Part shown: positions 1 to 5,616 of the stretch, one piece after another
Position numbering within the stretch: position 1 is the first letter of the stretch
Layout of the letters: the number at the start of each line of letters is the position of its first letter
Translations under genes and position numbers: made by a program
Notes under the pieces: generated by a model
What the model saw: the letters and a program-made list of their open reading frames with translations, nothing else
What the model was told of the DNA's origin: nothing
Databases searched by the model: none
Assembly (NCBI GenBank): GCA_947071955.1
Contig: CAMTGL010000084.1
Location: 1 to 8,403 of the forward strand
Origin: an uncultured Plesiomonas sp.
GTDB lineage: Bacteria; Pseudomonadota; Gammaproteobacteria; Enterobacterales; CAMTGL01
Length of the DNA: 8,403 nucleotides
Direction of reading: 5' to 3'

Positions 1-317
1 GTGATAGTAAATCCAGCTTTGTACAGTTCGTGGATCAACGCCCCTTCGCCGATAACAAAAGCTTTTTTCCCTTCCTGACGCTTGAGGAAATCTGCCGTAG
101 CCATACCTGCAGTATAAAAAGCACTTTCCGGTACATGTAAACCGGCCGAGTGAAAGCGATTGGCCAAATCTTGCGCAGTTTGTACCGGATAGTTGGTCAG
201 AATGACCAGAGGGGTTTGTTGCTCAATCAAACGGGCTAAAAACTCTTTTGCACCGGGTACGGCGGTGTTGTCATGCAATAACACACCGTCGATATCACAG
301 ATCACGCTTTTTTTCAT
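1..317 (-). CDS. nagD: NagD, HAD-family nucleotide/sugar phosphatase (5' part only)
   Basis: The minus strand from the ATG at 317 translates without a stop for 105 codons and then runs off the left edge, so only about the first 40% of a roughly 250-residue protein is present. It begins MKKSVICDIDGVLLHDN. The DxD motif of the HAD superfamily is visible (D8 nucleophile, D10 acid/base), followed by the motif II threonine in LTNYP (T41). The stretch QEGKKAFVIGEGALIHELYKAG matches remembered E. coli NagD nearly residue for residue. NagD enzymes are class IIA HAD phosphatases that dephosphorylate nucleotides such as UMP in vitro; their role in GlcNAc use is unclear. The start is supported by a GGAG five bases upstream. 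It follows nagC on the same strand after 122 bases, as the last gene of a nagBACD order. A candidate promoter of its own lies in that gap. Family assignment is very sure; the physiological substrate is not. Confidence 0.95.
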   Translation of the reverse strand, partial: MKKSVICDIDGVLLHDNTAVPGAKEFLARLIEQQTPLVILTNYPVQTAQDLANRFHSAGLHVPESAFYTAGMATADFLKRQEGKKAFVIGEGALIHELYKAGFTI

Positions 318-331
318 GCCATCTCCGTCAC
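318..331 (-). promoter_or_regulatory. nagD ribosome binding site
   Basis: Reading the minus strand, GGAG lies five bases before the nagD ATG at 317. This good Shine-Dalgarno means nagD translation does not need coupling to nagC, whose stop is 122 bases upstream. An out-of-frame ATG overlaps the spacer, but it meets TGA after one codon. Confidence 0.6.
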
Positions 332-338
332 AGCTAAT

Positions 339-360
339 GGGCTGCGTGATTACGCAGCCC
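339..360 (-). other. Perfect 9-bp hairpin in the nagC-nagD gap
   Basis: GGGCTGCGT (339-347) and ACGCAGCCC (352-360) are exact reverse complements around a 4-base loop. In the minus-strand transcript this is a very stable GC-rich stem. It is followed by ATTAGCTG, not a T run, so it does not look like a Rho-independent terminator. It may be an mRNA processing or stability element between nagC and nagD, or a 5'-end clamp on a transcript started at the TATAAT just upstream. On the plus strand the following bases (CAAATTATA) do not form a terminator tail either. Confidence 0.75.
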
Positions 361-363
361 CAA

Positions 364-372
364 ATTATACCA
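364..372 (-). promoter_or_regulatory. Candidate extended -10 promoter for nagD
   Basis: On the minus strand, positions 372-364 read TGGTATAAT: a perfect TATAAT (369-364) preceded by the TGn of an extended -10 element. No good -35 hexamer lies 16-18 bases upstream (CTATAG or similar), which is tolerable for extended -10 promoters recognised by sigma-70. Initiation would fall near 356-357, at the foot of the 339-360 hairpin, giving a nagD mRNA with about 40 bases of 5' UTR. The match is good but rests on sequence alone. Confidence 0.5.
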
Positions 373-439
373 TGCAGAGAACCACTCTATAGAAAGAGAG
401 CGCTATTTACGTGATGTATAAAAGATATTTTCTACTGAA

Positions 440-1657
440 TCACTGCTCGAGTAAACGCTGCAACAGTATACCGTTAAGCATAGAACGCTTAATCAGAGCA
501 AACGCACCAATCGTAGGTTTATCGTATAATTCTGAGGCTTCGACCACTAATTTTTGCCGAAACGCTTTGAGTGACTGTGTCTGGATACAGCTAGAAATGG
601 CCGGAAAGAGTACTTTTTGTGCTTCGGTTATCTCACCGGCAATGATAACTTTTTGCGGATTAAACAGGTTTACGGTAATGGCAATGGCCTGCCCCAATTT
701 ACGCCCGACCTGCTCTATCAATTCAACACTGAGCAAATCACCTTTATTAGCAGCATGGCAGATGCTGTGAATAGTAACATCATCAAGCGAAAGATATTTA
801 CTTGGATACCCTTCAGATAACAGCTTGCGGGCACGTTGCTCTATTGCGCTGTTGGCAGCAACCGTTTCTAAACAGCCAAAGTTGCCACAATGACACGGTG
901 CACCCAGCGGATCTATCTGGATATGGCCTATTTCACCGACATTGCGGTTATAGCCAAGAAAAATCTGCCCATGCACAATAATACCCGCCCCAGTACCACG
1001 ATGCAGACGGATCAGAATGGAGTCTTCACAATCTCGGCTAGCACCAAAATAGTGCTCGGCTAACGCTAAACTGCGAACATCATTCCCCACAAAGCAGCTA
1101 ACGCCAAATTGCTGCGTTAGAGCATCAGCCAGCGGCCAGTGCGCAATGCTCACATGCGGCATGTATTCAACCACACCTGTTTCAGGATCAACCAATCCTG
1201 GCAGGGTGACAGAAACAGCAATCAATTGGCGAATTTTACGCTGATGGGTATCAATAAAACGTTGGATCAGTGCAAAGAGATCAGCTTGTAATTGTGGCTG
1301 GCTCTCTTGAGGAAGTACCGCATGATCTTCGACTAACGTTCGACCGCTCAAGTCATACAGCGCAATGGTGGCATCTGTACGCCCAAGACGAACGGCAATA
1401 GAGTGAAAGGGGCGATTTTCCGTAACAATAGAGATTGCACGGCGGCCGCCAGTCGAGGCTTGTTGCTCAACCTCTTTAATCAGACCACGCTCAAGTAATT
1501 GGCGAGTAATTTTAGTAACACTGGCGGGAGCAAGTTGGCTGTGATCGGCAACCTGAATGCGCGAAATCGGCCCTTGTTGGTCAATCAGACGATAAACGGC
1601 TGCACTATTCAGTTGTTTAACCAGATCTACATTGCCTATTTGTCCGCCAGTGCTCAT
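440..1657 (-). CDS. nagC: NagC, ROK-family GlcNAc-6-phosphate-responsive repressor
   Basis: This 405-residue protein is close to E. coli NagC along its whole length (406 there). Residues about 17-62 form the N-terminal winged helix-turn-helix (ISRIQVADHSQLAPASVTKI is the recognition region). The rest is a ROK domain: GTGAG at 221-225, GEIGH at 241-245, and the zinc ligands H245, C255, C257 and C262 in the CxCGxxGCxE signature. The N-terminal phosphate loop of ROK kinases (DxGxT) is degenerate here (VRLGRTD, 89-95), as expected for a repressor rather than a kinase. In the known family, NagC represses nag genes and is released by GlcNAc-6-phosphate, the product of NagE and substrate of NagA. 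The start at 1657 is four bases after the nagA stop and has no clear Shine-Dalgarno, so translation is probably coupled to nagA. The gene therefore lies inside the operon it is expected to repress. Confidence 0.97.
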   Translation of the reverse strand: MSTGGQIGNVDLVKQLNSAAVYRLIDQQGPISRIQVADHSQLAPASVTKITRQLLERGLIKEVEQQASTGGRRAISIVTENRPFHSIAVRLGRTDATIALYDLSGRTLVEDHAVLPQESQPQLQADLFALIQRFIDTHQRKIRQLIAVSVTLPGLVDPETGVVEYMPHVSIAHWPLADALTQQFGVSCFVGNDVRSLALAEHYFGASRDCEDSILIRLHRGTGAGIIVHGQIFLGYNRNVGEIGHIQIDPLGAPCHCGNFGCLETVAANSAIEQRARKLLSEGYPSKYLSLDDVTIHSICHAANKGDLLSVELIEQVGRKLGQAIAITVNLFNPQKVIIAGEITEAQKVLFPAISSCIQTQSLKAFRQKLVVEASELYDKPTIGAFALIKRSMLNGILLQRLLEQ

Positions 1658-1661
1658 AAGA

Positions 1662-2801
1662 TTAGTGCCGCTCTAAGTGTCCGTTGACGATAGTCGCCTT
1701 GACTGTAAAGTCACGATCAAACACGGTGAGGTTAGCCACTTTCCCGGCGCTGATTTGACCTAAACGATCTTCAACGTGAATTGCCCGAGCCGGATACAGC
1801 GTAGCCATTCGCAGTGCTTCATCAAGTGCGATGCCGATGTGTTGTACGCAGTTCTGTACTGCTTCAATCATAGTCAGTGCTGACCCGCCTAGCGTGCCAT
1901 TTTCATCGATGCACTTCCCATCGCGGTAATATACTTTTTTACCAACAAAAATAAAGTGATCAATGTTTGCTCCTGCTGGTGCAGTGGCATCAGTGACTAA
2001 AACCAGTTTTTCACCTTTCATTTTGTGTGCTAAACGGATATTTGACCATGAAACATGGAATCCATCAGCGATAATGCCGGTATAGACATCTGGCGTATCT
2101 AAAATCGCGCCAACCATTCCCGGTTCACGACCGGTAATTGAGGTCATGGCATTAAACAAGTGAGTGGTAAATGACACACCAGCATCATAACCTGCGCGCG
2201 CTTCTGCGTAGGTTGCATTGGTGTGTCCACCGGAAACAACAATCCCGGCATTATTCAGCTGGCTAATCAGTGTTTTCGGTGCTAGTTCAGGGGCTAATGT
2301 CACCTTGGTCACGGTATCTGCGTTATCACAGATAAACTGCACCATTTGCGCATCGGCCTGACGGATAAAGTCAGTACTGTGAATACCTTTTTTTGCGATA
2401 TTCAGATATGGGCCTTCTAAATGCAGACCCAAGGCCTGATTCTGATGCTGGGCAAGATAGCTACGCATCACCTGAACAGACTGCTTCATCTCTTCATCAC
2501 TGGTCGTGATAAGTGTTGGCAAAAAGCTGGTACAGCCAGATTTGAGATTGGCACGATGCATAATATCAATGGTCTGCTCAGAGACATCATCATTGAGCAT
2601 CACGCCGCCACAACCGTTCAGTTGCAGATCAATAAACCCAGAGCTTAGGTTTGCACCATCAAGATCGTGGGTTTCAATACCTGCTGGCAACTCAGCAATC
2701 GGGCACACAGTTTCAATCATGCCGTTATTAATGACGGCAGCATGGTTATCTAAAATATGGTAGCCGGTATAGATCCGGCAATTAATGAGTGCGTATTTCA
2801 T
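1662..2801 (-). CDS. nagA: NagA, N-acetylglucosamine-6-phosphate deacetylase
   Basis: Cytoplasmic amidohydrolase-superfamily enzyme of 379 residues (E. coli NagA 382) that converts GlcNAc-6-phosphate to glucosamine-6-phosphate plus acetate. Visible active-site features are the HLEGP motif with metal ligand E129, H193 in SGGHTNA, H214 in THLFNAM, and the catalytic aspartate D271 in VTDATAPAG. H141 and H249 (DGFHV) match the E. coli substrate-binding histidines. The N-terminal GFIDLQLNGCGG is also typical. Like E. coli NagA it lacks the HxH metal pair of many amidohydrolases, having QLNG there, which fits a mononuclear zinc or iron site. It starts 32 bases after nagB, with AAAGG about 10 bases before the ATG, so it is the second gene of the nagBAC unit. 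By removing the NagC inducer, NagA also sets the induction level. No truncation or missing key residue was seen. Confidence 0.97.
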   Translation of the reverse strand: MKYALINCRIYTGYHILDNHAAVINNGMIETVCPIAELPAGIETHDLDGANLSSGFIDLQLNGCGGVMLNDDVSEQTIDIMHRANLKSGCTSFLPTLITTSDEEMKQSVQVMRSYLAQHQNQALGLHLEGPYLNIAKKGIHSTDFIRQADAQMVQFICDNADTVTKVTLAPELAPKTLISQLNNAGIVVSGGHTNATYAEARAGYDAGVSFTTHLFNAMTSITGREPGMVGAILDTPDVYTGIIADGFHVSWSNIRLAHKMKGEKLVLVTDATAPAGANIDHFIFVGKKVYYRDGKCIDENGTLGGSALTMIEAVQNCVQHIGIALDEALRMATLYPARAIHVEDRLGQISAGKVANLTVFDRDFTVKATIVNGHLERH

Positions 2802-2833
2802 ACGTCTATAACCTTTGTTGAATTCTTTAATGC

Positions 2834-3634
2834 TTACAGATGCTTGATATTGATGGCTTCAAGTTCACGGAAGTATTTTACCGTTTTTACCTTCAGTTCC
2901 ATCGTTGATGGTTCATCACATACCATCATTGATTTTGGATGCAGCTGCAGAGCAGAAATGGTCCACAAATGGTTTACGCTGCCTTCAACCGCCGCTTGCA
3001 AAGCTTGCGCTTTACCGTGACCGGTGACCAAAATCATGATCTCTTCAGAATCAAGCAGTGTACCGACACCCACAGTGAGTGAGTACTTAGGTACTTGTGT
3101 CATGTCGCCGTTAAAGAAACGGGAGTTAGCAATACGGGTATCTTCAGTCAGTGTTTTAATGCGCGTACGTGAAGAGAGAGAAGATGCTGGCTCATTAAAA
3201 GCGATATGGCCATCGTTACCCACACCACCCATAAACAGGTTAATTTTCCCGTAAGATTTGATCTTATCTTCATAACGGCGGCATTCAACATCAACATCCG
3301 CAGCATTACCATCGAGTAAATTAATATTTTCTGGTTTAATATCAATGTGATCAAAAAAGTTGCTGTGCATGAAAGTGTGGTAGCTTTCCGGGTGATCACT
3401 CGGCAAGCCGACATACTCATCCATGTTAAACGTAACGACATTGGCAAAACTCACTTCACCGGCCTGATGCAATTCAATCAAGCGCTTGTAAGTTGCCAGT
3501 GGCGTTCCACCGGTAGGCAGCCCCAATACAAACGGGCGTTCAGCAGTCGGCTTAAAGGCATTGATACGATCGGCAATGTAACGGGCAGACCAAAGTCCAA
3601 CATCTTTAGCTGTTGCGAGCGGAATCAAACGCAT
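2834..3634 (-). CDS. nagB: NagB, glucosamine-6-phosphate deaminase (allosteric type)
   Basis: At 266 residues this is exactly the length of E. coli NagB and close to it throughout. It isomerises and deaminates glucosamine-6-phosphate to fructose-6-phosphate and ammonia in the cytoplasm, feeding glycolysis. Catalytic residues align at the same numbers: D72 (FNMDEYVGL), D141 and H143 (GVGNDGHIAFNEP), and E148. The GlcNAc-6-phosphate allosteric site of the hexameric enterobacterial enzyme also appears intact (S151, S152, R158, K160, Y254), and C118 and C239, a known cysteine pair in the E. coli enzyme, are kept. The activator is thus the product of NagE. The ATG at 3634 is preceded by AGAGG with a six-base spacer. 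It is the first gene of the leftward operon, downstream of the divergent control region with its NagC operator and CRP site. Confidence 0.97.
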   Translation of the reverse strand: MRLIPLATAKDVGLWSARYIADRINAFKPTAERPFVLGLPTGGTPLATYKRLIELHQAGEVSFANVVTFNMDEYVGLPSDHPESYHTFMHSNFFDHIDIKPENINLLDGNAADVDVECRRYEDKIKSYGKINLFMGGVGNDGHIAFNEPASSLSSRTRIKTLTEDTRIANSRFFNGDMTQVPKYSLTVGVGTLLDSEEIMILVTGHGKAQALQAAVEGSVNHLWTISALQLHPKSMMVCDEPSTMELKVKTVKYFRELEAINIKHL

Positions 3635-3645
3635 TATATACCTCT
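3635..3645 (-). promoter_or_regulatory. nagB ribosome binding site
   Basis: On the minus strand AGAGG stands six bases (TATATA) before the nagB ATG. This is the strongest Shine-Dalgarno of the leftward operon and fixes the start of nagB. Confidence 0.7.
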
Positions 3646-3704
3646 TTAACTGATCTAAATTGAGTAAAATCGTATTTATTGTGTGAGCTTATCGCAAATT
3701 GGAG

Positions 3705-3727
3705 CATGTTTTGAATGATAAAATAAG
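3705..3727 (-). promoter_or_regulatory. NagC operator on the nagB side
   Basis: This imperfect palindrome is centred on 3716, with arms CATGTTTTGA (3705-3714) and ATAAAATAAG (3718-3727); 6 of 10 arm positions are symmetrical. It has the A/T-rich TTTT/AAAA half-sites of NagC/Mlc sites and carries C at -11 and G at +11, the feature reported to favour NagC over Mlc in E. coli. It covers the proposed nagB -10 (3715-3720), so bound repressor would block the promoter. Its centre is 94 bp from that of the nagE-side operator, close to nine helical turns. Confidence 0.65.
3715..3720 (-). promoter_or_regulatory. Candidate nagB -10 element
   Basis: The minus strand reads TATCAT at 3720-3715, five of six matches to TATAAT. 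A start near 3708 would leave a 5' UTR of about 73 bases and put the CRP site centre (3779.5) at about -71.5, a class I activating position. The -35 region (around 3738-3743, TAGCTA) is poor, as is common at CRP-dependent promoters. Confidence 0.5.
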
Positions 3728-3771
3728 TTTTATGATCTAGCTAGCAAATTGCCTGTTTATTGCCCTTCCTC

Positions 3772-3787
3772 GGTGACTATGATCACA
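3772..3787. promoter_or_regulatory. CRP-cAMP binding site between nagB and nagE
   Basis: GGTGA-CTATGA-TCACA matches the CRP consensus TGTGA-N6-TCACA at 9 of 10 core positions and is centred at 3779.5. It sits between the two NagC operators in the shared control region, so one site could activate both divergent promoters. It lies about 71.5 bases upstream of the proposed nagB start and about 70 upstream of the proposed nagE start. E. coli nagE-nagB is known to have the same plan. Expected effect: stronger expression of both units when preferred sugars are absent. Confidence 0.8.
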
Positions 3788-3798
3788 AACAAGGGGGT

Positions 3799-3821
3799 TT
3801 TAATTTGCGAGGCAAAATAAA
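3799..3821 (+). promoter_or_regulatory. NagC/Mlc-type operator on the nagE side
   Basis: This is the best palindrome of the window. TTTTAATTTGC (3798-3808) and GCAAAATAAAA (3812-3822) flank a 3-base centre (GAG) and are symmetrical at 10 of 11 arm positions. Its arms match the A/T-rich NagC/Mlc type. Positions -11 and +11 from the centre at 3810 are T and A, not C and G; in E. coli that also marks the nagE operator and makes it look like an Mlc site. It lies just upstream of the proposed nagE -10, where it would cover the -35 zone. Paired with the 3716-centred site, it could close a repression loop around the CRP site. Confidence 0.8.
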
Positions 3822-3836
3822 ACTATTACACTCGGT

Positions 3837-3842
3837 CATACT
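3837..3842 (+). promoter_or_regulatory. Candidate nagE -10 element
   Basis: CATACT matches TATAAT at four of six positions. A start near 3849 would place the CRP centre at about -70, matching a class I position. There is no -35 match, and 3814-3819 lies inside the operator. TATTAC at 3824-3829 is an alternative -10 but is in poorer phase with CRP. The call depends on geometry more than on the hexamer. Confidence 0.35.
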
Positions 3843-3848
3843 CAGTAA

Positions 3849-3995
3849 AAGATTGGCATGAAAGGCGGTTTCGAGAGTGACATTCAACGGTATCAACACT
3901 GAAACTGAGTGATCACATATCGGACAGGTTGCAAAAGACAACACATCTGGAAGACAGATATTATTGGTTTGGAAACCGAAATAGGGGATACCAAC
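3849..3995 (+). other. Long nagE 5' leader
   Basis: If transcription starts near 3849, nagE has a leader of about 147 bases, long for a simple PTS gene. It contains a possible 14-codon upstream reading frame (ATG 3858 to TGA 3900-3902, MKGGFESDIQRYQH) with no convincing Shine-Dalgarno. A small inverted repeat, GGTTTGGAAACC (3966-3977), lies just before the nagE ribosome binding site. The nagE frame stays open upstream to a GTG at 3909, but those codons do not look like a family N-terminus. No recognisable riboswitch was seen. Confidence 0.4.
3983..3987 (+). promoter_or_regulatory. nagE ribosome binding site (decides the GTG start)
   Basis: AGGGG sits eight bases before the GTG at 3996. This supports GTG 3996 as the start instead of the upstream in-frame GTG at 3909, which lacks a Shine-Dalgarno. 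Confidence 0.7.
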
Positions 3996-5498
3996 GTGAA
4001 TATTTTAGGATACTTTCAAAAAGTAGGCCGTGCATTGATGGTACCAGTTGCCACACTGCCAGCCGCCGCCATTTTAATGGGGGTTGGTTACTGGATTGAC
4101 CCTGTTGCATGGGGTGGTAATAGTGCACTAGCGGCATTCTTCATCAAGTCAGGCTCGGCAATTATCGACAACATGTCTGTACTGTTTGCAGTCGGTGTTG
4201 CTTACGGTATGTCTAAAGATAAAGATGGTTCTGCTGCACTGACCGGTTTTGTCGGTTACTTGGTGCTGACCACTCTGCTCTCTCCTGCTGCAGTATCACA
4301 GATCCAGGGCATTCCTATGGATCAGGTGCCTGCCGCATTTGGTAAAATTAACAACCAATTCATCGGTATTCTGGTCGGTATCATCTCTGCTGAGTTGTAT
4401 AACCGTTACAGCACCGTTGAACTGCACAAAGCGCTGGCCTTCTTCAGCGGCCGTCGTCTGGTGCCGATTTTAACCTCATTCCTGATGATCGCCGTTGCCT
4501 TCGTGCTGATGTACGTTTGGCCAGTGATTTATAACGGTCTGGTAAACTTCGGTGAAGGCATTCAAGGTATGGGCCCTGTGGGCGCCGGTATCTATGCATT
4601 CTTCAACCGTCTGCTGATCCCTGTTGGTCTGCACCACGCGCTGAACTCTGTATTCTGGTTCGATGTGGCAGGTATCAACGATATCCCTAACTTCCTCGGC
4701 GGTCAGGCATCTATCGAAGCAGGTAAAGCGGTACTGGGTGTAACCGGTATGTACCAAGCTGGCTTCTTCCCAATCATGATGTTTGGTTTGCCAGGTGCTG
4801 CATTAGCGATTTACCACACTGCAAAAGTTGAGAACCGCGATAAAGTTGCTTCTATCATGCTGGCCGCTGCATTTGCTGCGTTCTTTACCGGTGTTACTGA
4901 GCCGTTAGAGTTCTCCTTCATGTTCGTTGCACCTGTACTGTATGTTATCCATGCATTCTTAACCGGTGTGTCTGTCTTTATCGCCGCCTCTATGCATTGG
5001 ATTGCCGGTTTCGGTTTCAGTGCTGGTCTGGTCGATATGGTGCTCTCTTCACGTAACCCGCTGGCACAACAGTGGTACATGCTGATCCTGCAAGGCTTTG
5101 CCTTCTCAGCGATTTACTACTTCGTGTTCCGCTTCGCTATCGTTAAATTCAACCTGAAAACACCAGGCCGTGAAGATGACGAAGAAGATTCACTGGTTGA
5201 AGTTGTATCAAGTGACAACCATGAGCTGGCGAAAAAATACCTGAAAGCACTGGGTGGCCACGCTAACTTAGTGACTGTTGATGCCTGTATCACTCGTCTG
5301 CGTCTGACTATGAAAGACCGCAGTCTGGCTGATGAGCGCGTATTGAAAGCGTTAGGTGCTAAAGGTGTCGTGAAACTTGGCGAAACTAACCTGCAGGTTA
5401 TTCTTGGCCCACAAGCTGAGATCATCGCAACTGAAATGAAGCGTATTCCTGCAACTGAAGACCTGACTAACGTCATCATTCCTACCGCTAAAGCGTAA
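3996..5498 (+). CDS. nagE: NagE, PTS GlcNAc-specific enzyme IICB (no IIA domain)
   Basis: Inner-membrane PTS permease of the glucose/GlcNAc family that imports GlcNAc and phosphorylates it to GlcNAc-6-phosphate. With the GTG start the protein is 500 residues and begins MNILGYFQKVGRALMVPVAT, the usual family N-terminus. Residues about 1-385 are the multi-spanning IIC domain, with RLLIPVGLHHALN (205-217), FFPIMMFGLPGAA (257-269) and the GVTEPLEF signature (299-306). An acidic linker (GREDDEEDSLVE, 391-402) leads to IIB at about 408-485, where C431 in DACITRLRL is the phosphocysteine. The protein stops soon after IIB, whereas E. coli NagE (648 residues) continues into IIA. It should therefore need a separate IIA, most likely IIA-Glc (Crr). 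It is divergent from nagB and followed by a terminator, then chb. Specificity for GlcNAc rather than glucose is inferred from context and family likeness. Confidence 0.93.
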   Translation: MNILGYFQKVGRALMVPVATLPAAAILMGVGYWIDPVAWGGNSALAAFFIKSGSAIIDNMSVLFAVGVAYGMSKDKDGSAALTGFVGYLVLTTLLSPAAVSQIQGIPMDQVPAAFGKINNQFIGILVGIISAELYNRYSTVELHKALAFFSGRRLVPILTSFLMIAVAFVLMYVWPVIYNGLVNFGEGIQGMGPVGAGIYAFFNRLLIPVGLHHALNSVFWFDVAGINDIPNFLGGQASIEAGKAVLGVTGMYQAGFFPIMMFGLPGAALAIYHTAKVENRDKVASIMLAAAFAAFFTGVTEPLEFSFMFVAPVLYVIHAFLTGVSVFIAASMHWIAGFGFSAGLVDMVLSSRNPLAQQWYMLILQGFAFSAIYYFVFRFAIVKFNLKTPGREDDEEDSLVEVVSSDNHELAKKYLKALGGHANLVTVDACITRLRLTMKDRSLADERVLKALGAKGVVKLGETNLQVILGPQAEIIATEMKRIPATEDLTNVIIPTAKA

Positions 5499-5526
5499 TA
5501 CCTCTCCACGTTTACCTTTCCACATT

Positions 5527-5550
5527 CCCAGCCCTTACGGGCTGGGTTTT
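5527..5550 (+). terminator. Rho-independent terminator after nagE
   Basis: CCCAGCCC (5527-5534) and GGGCTGGG (5539-5546) form a perfect 8-bp GC-rich stem with the loop TTAC, followed directly by TTTT (5547-5550). It begins 28 bases after the nagE stop. The T run is short, so some readthrough into chb is plausible. On the minus strand no T run follows, so it acts in the nagE direction only. Confidence 0.85.
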
Positions 5551-5552
5551 AT

Positions 5553-5580
5553 AGCCTGCTCGCCCTTTTTTCAGGCTTTT
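5553..5580 (+). terminator. Weak second hairpin with T run upstream of chb
   Basis: AGCCTG (5553-5558) pairs with CAGGCT (5572-5577) around a 13-base loop, and T at 5577-5580 follows. It is a possible backup terminator directly behind the strong one. The large loop and short T run make it weak, and it could be chance. Confidence 0.3.
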
Positions 5581-5601
5581 GGGACTATTTTGCGTTAATT
5601 T

Positions 5602-5607
5602 GAGGAG
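5602..5607 (+). promoter_or_regulatory. chb ribosome binding site
   Basis: GAGGAG lies nine bases before the chb ATG at 5617. It is the strongest Shine-Dalgarno in the window and fixes the start so that a full lipoprotein signal peptide is made. Confidence 0.75.
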
Positions 5608-5616
5608 TTTTTTATC

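Noticed and set aside
89..95. Intact sugar-kinase function for NagC (residues 89-95 of the protein, coordinates given as residues)
   Set aside because: The N-terminal phosphate loop DxGxT is degenerate and a DNA-binding domain is present, so this is a ROK repressor rather than a GlcNAc kinase.
339..360. Terminator of the nagBAC transcript
   Set aside because: The stem is perfect but no T run follows on either strand, and nagD with a good ribosome binding site follows 21 bases later.
440..3634. Open frames on the plus strand opposite nagC, nagA and nagB, and a 99-codon minus-strand frame inside nagB
   Set aside because: They overlap strongly conserved genes, show no family motifs and have no independent ribosome binding sites; they are shadows of the coding sequences.
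3682..3697. Second CRP site beginning TGTGA in the nagB leader
   Set aside because: With the required six-base spacer the right half is CGCAA, almost no match to TCACA; only an unusual five-base spacer gives TCGCA. It would also lie downstream of the proposed nagB start.
3912..3919. TGATCACA-like palindrome in the nagE leader as a CRP or other operator site
   Set aside because: The halves are too close for CRP and the repeat is too short to be distinguished from chance.
3909..3995. A 29-codon N-terminal extension of NagE starting at GTG 3909
   Set aside because: There is no Shine-Dalgarno before 3909, the extension is not hydrophobic or family-like, and GTG 3996 has AGGGG at a proper distance and begins with the standard MNILG start.
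5594..5599. GTTAAT as a -10 element for chb
   Set aside because: Only four of six matches, no -35 at a fitting distance, and the resulting start would fall on or just beside the ribosome binding site.
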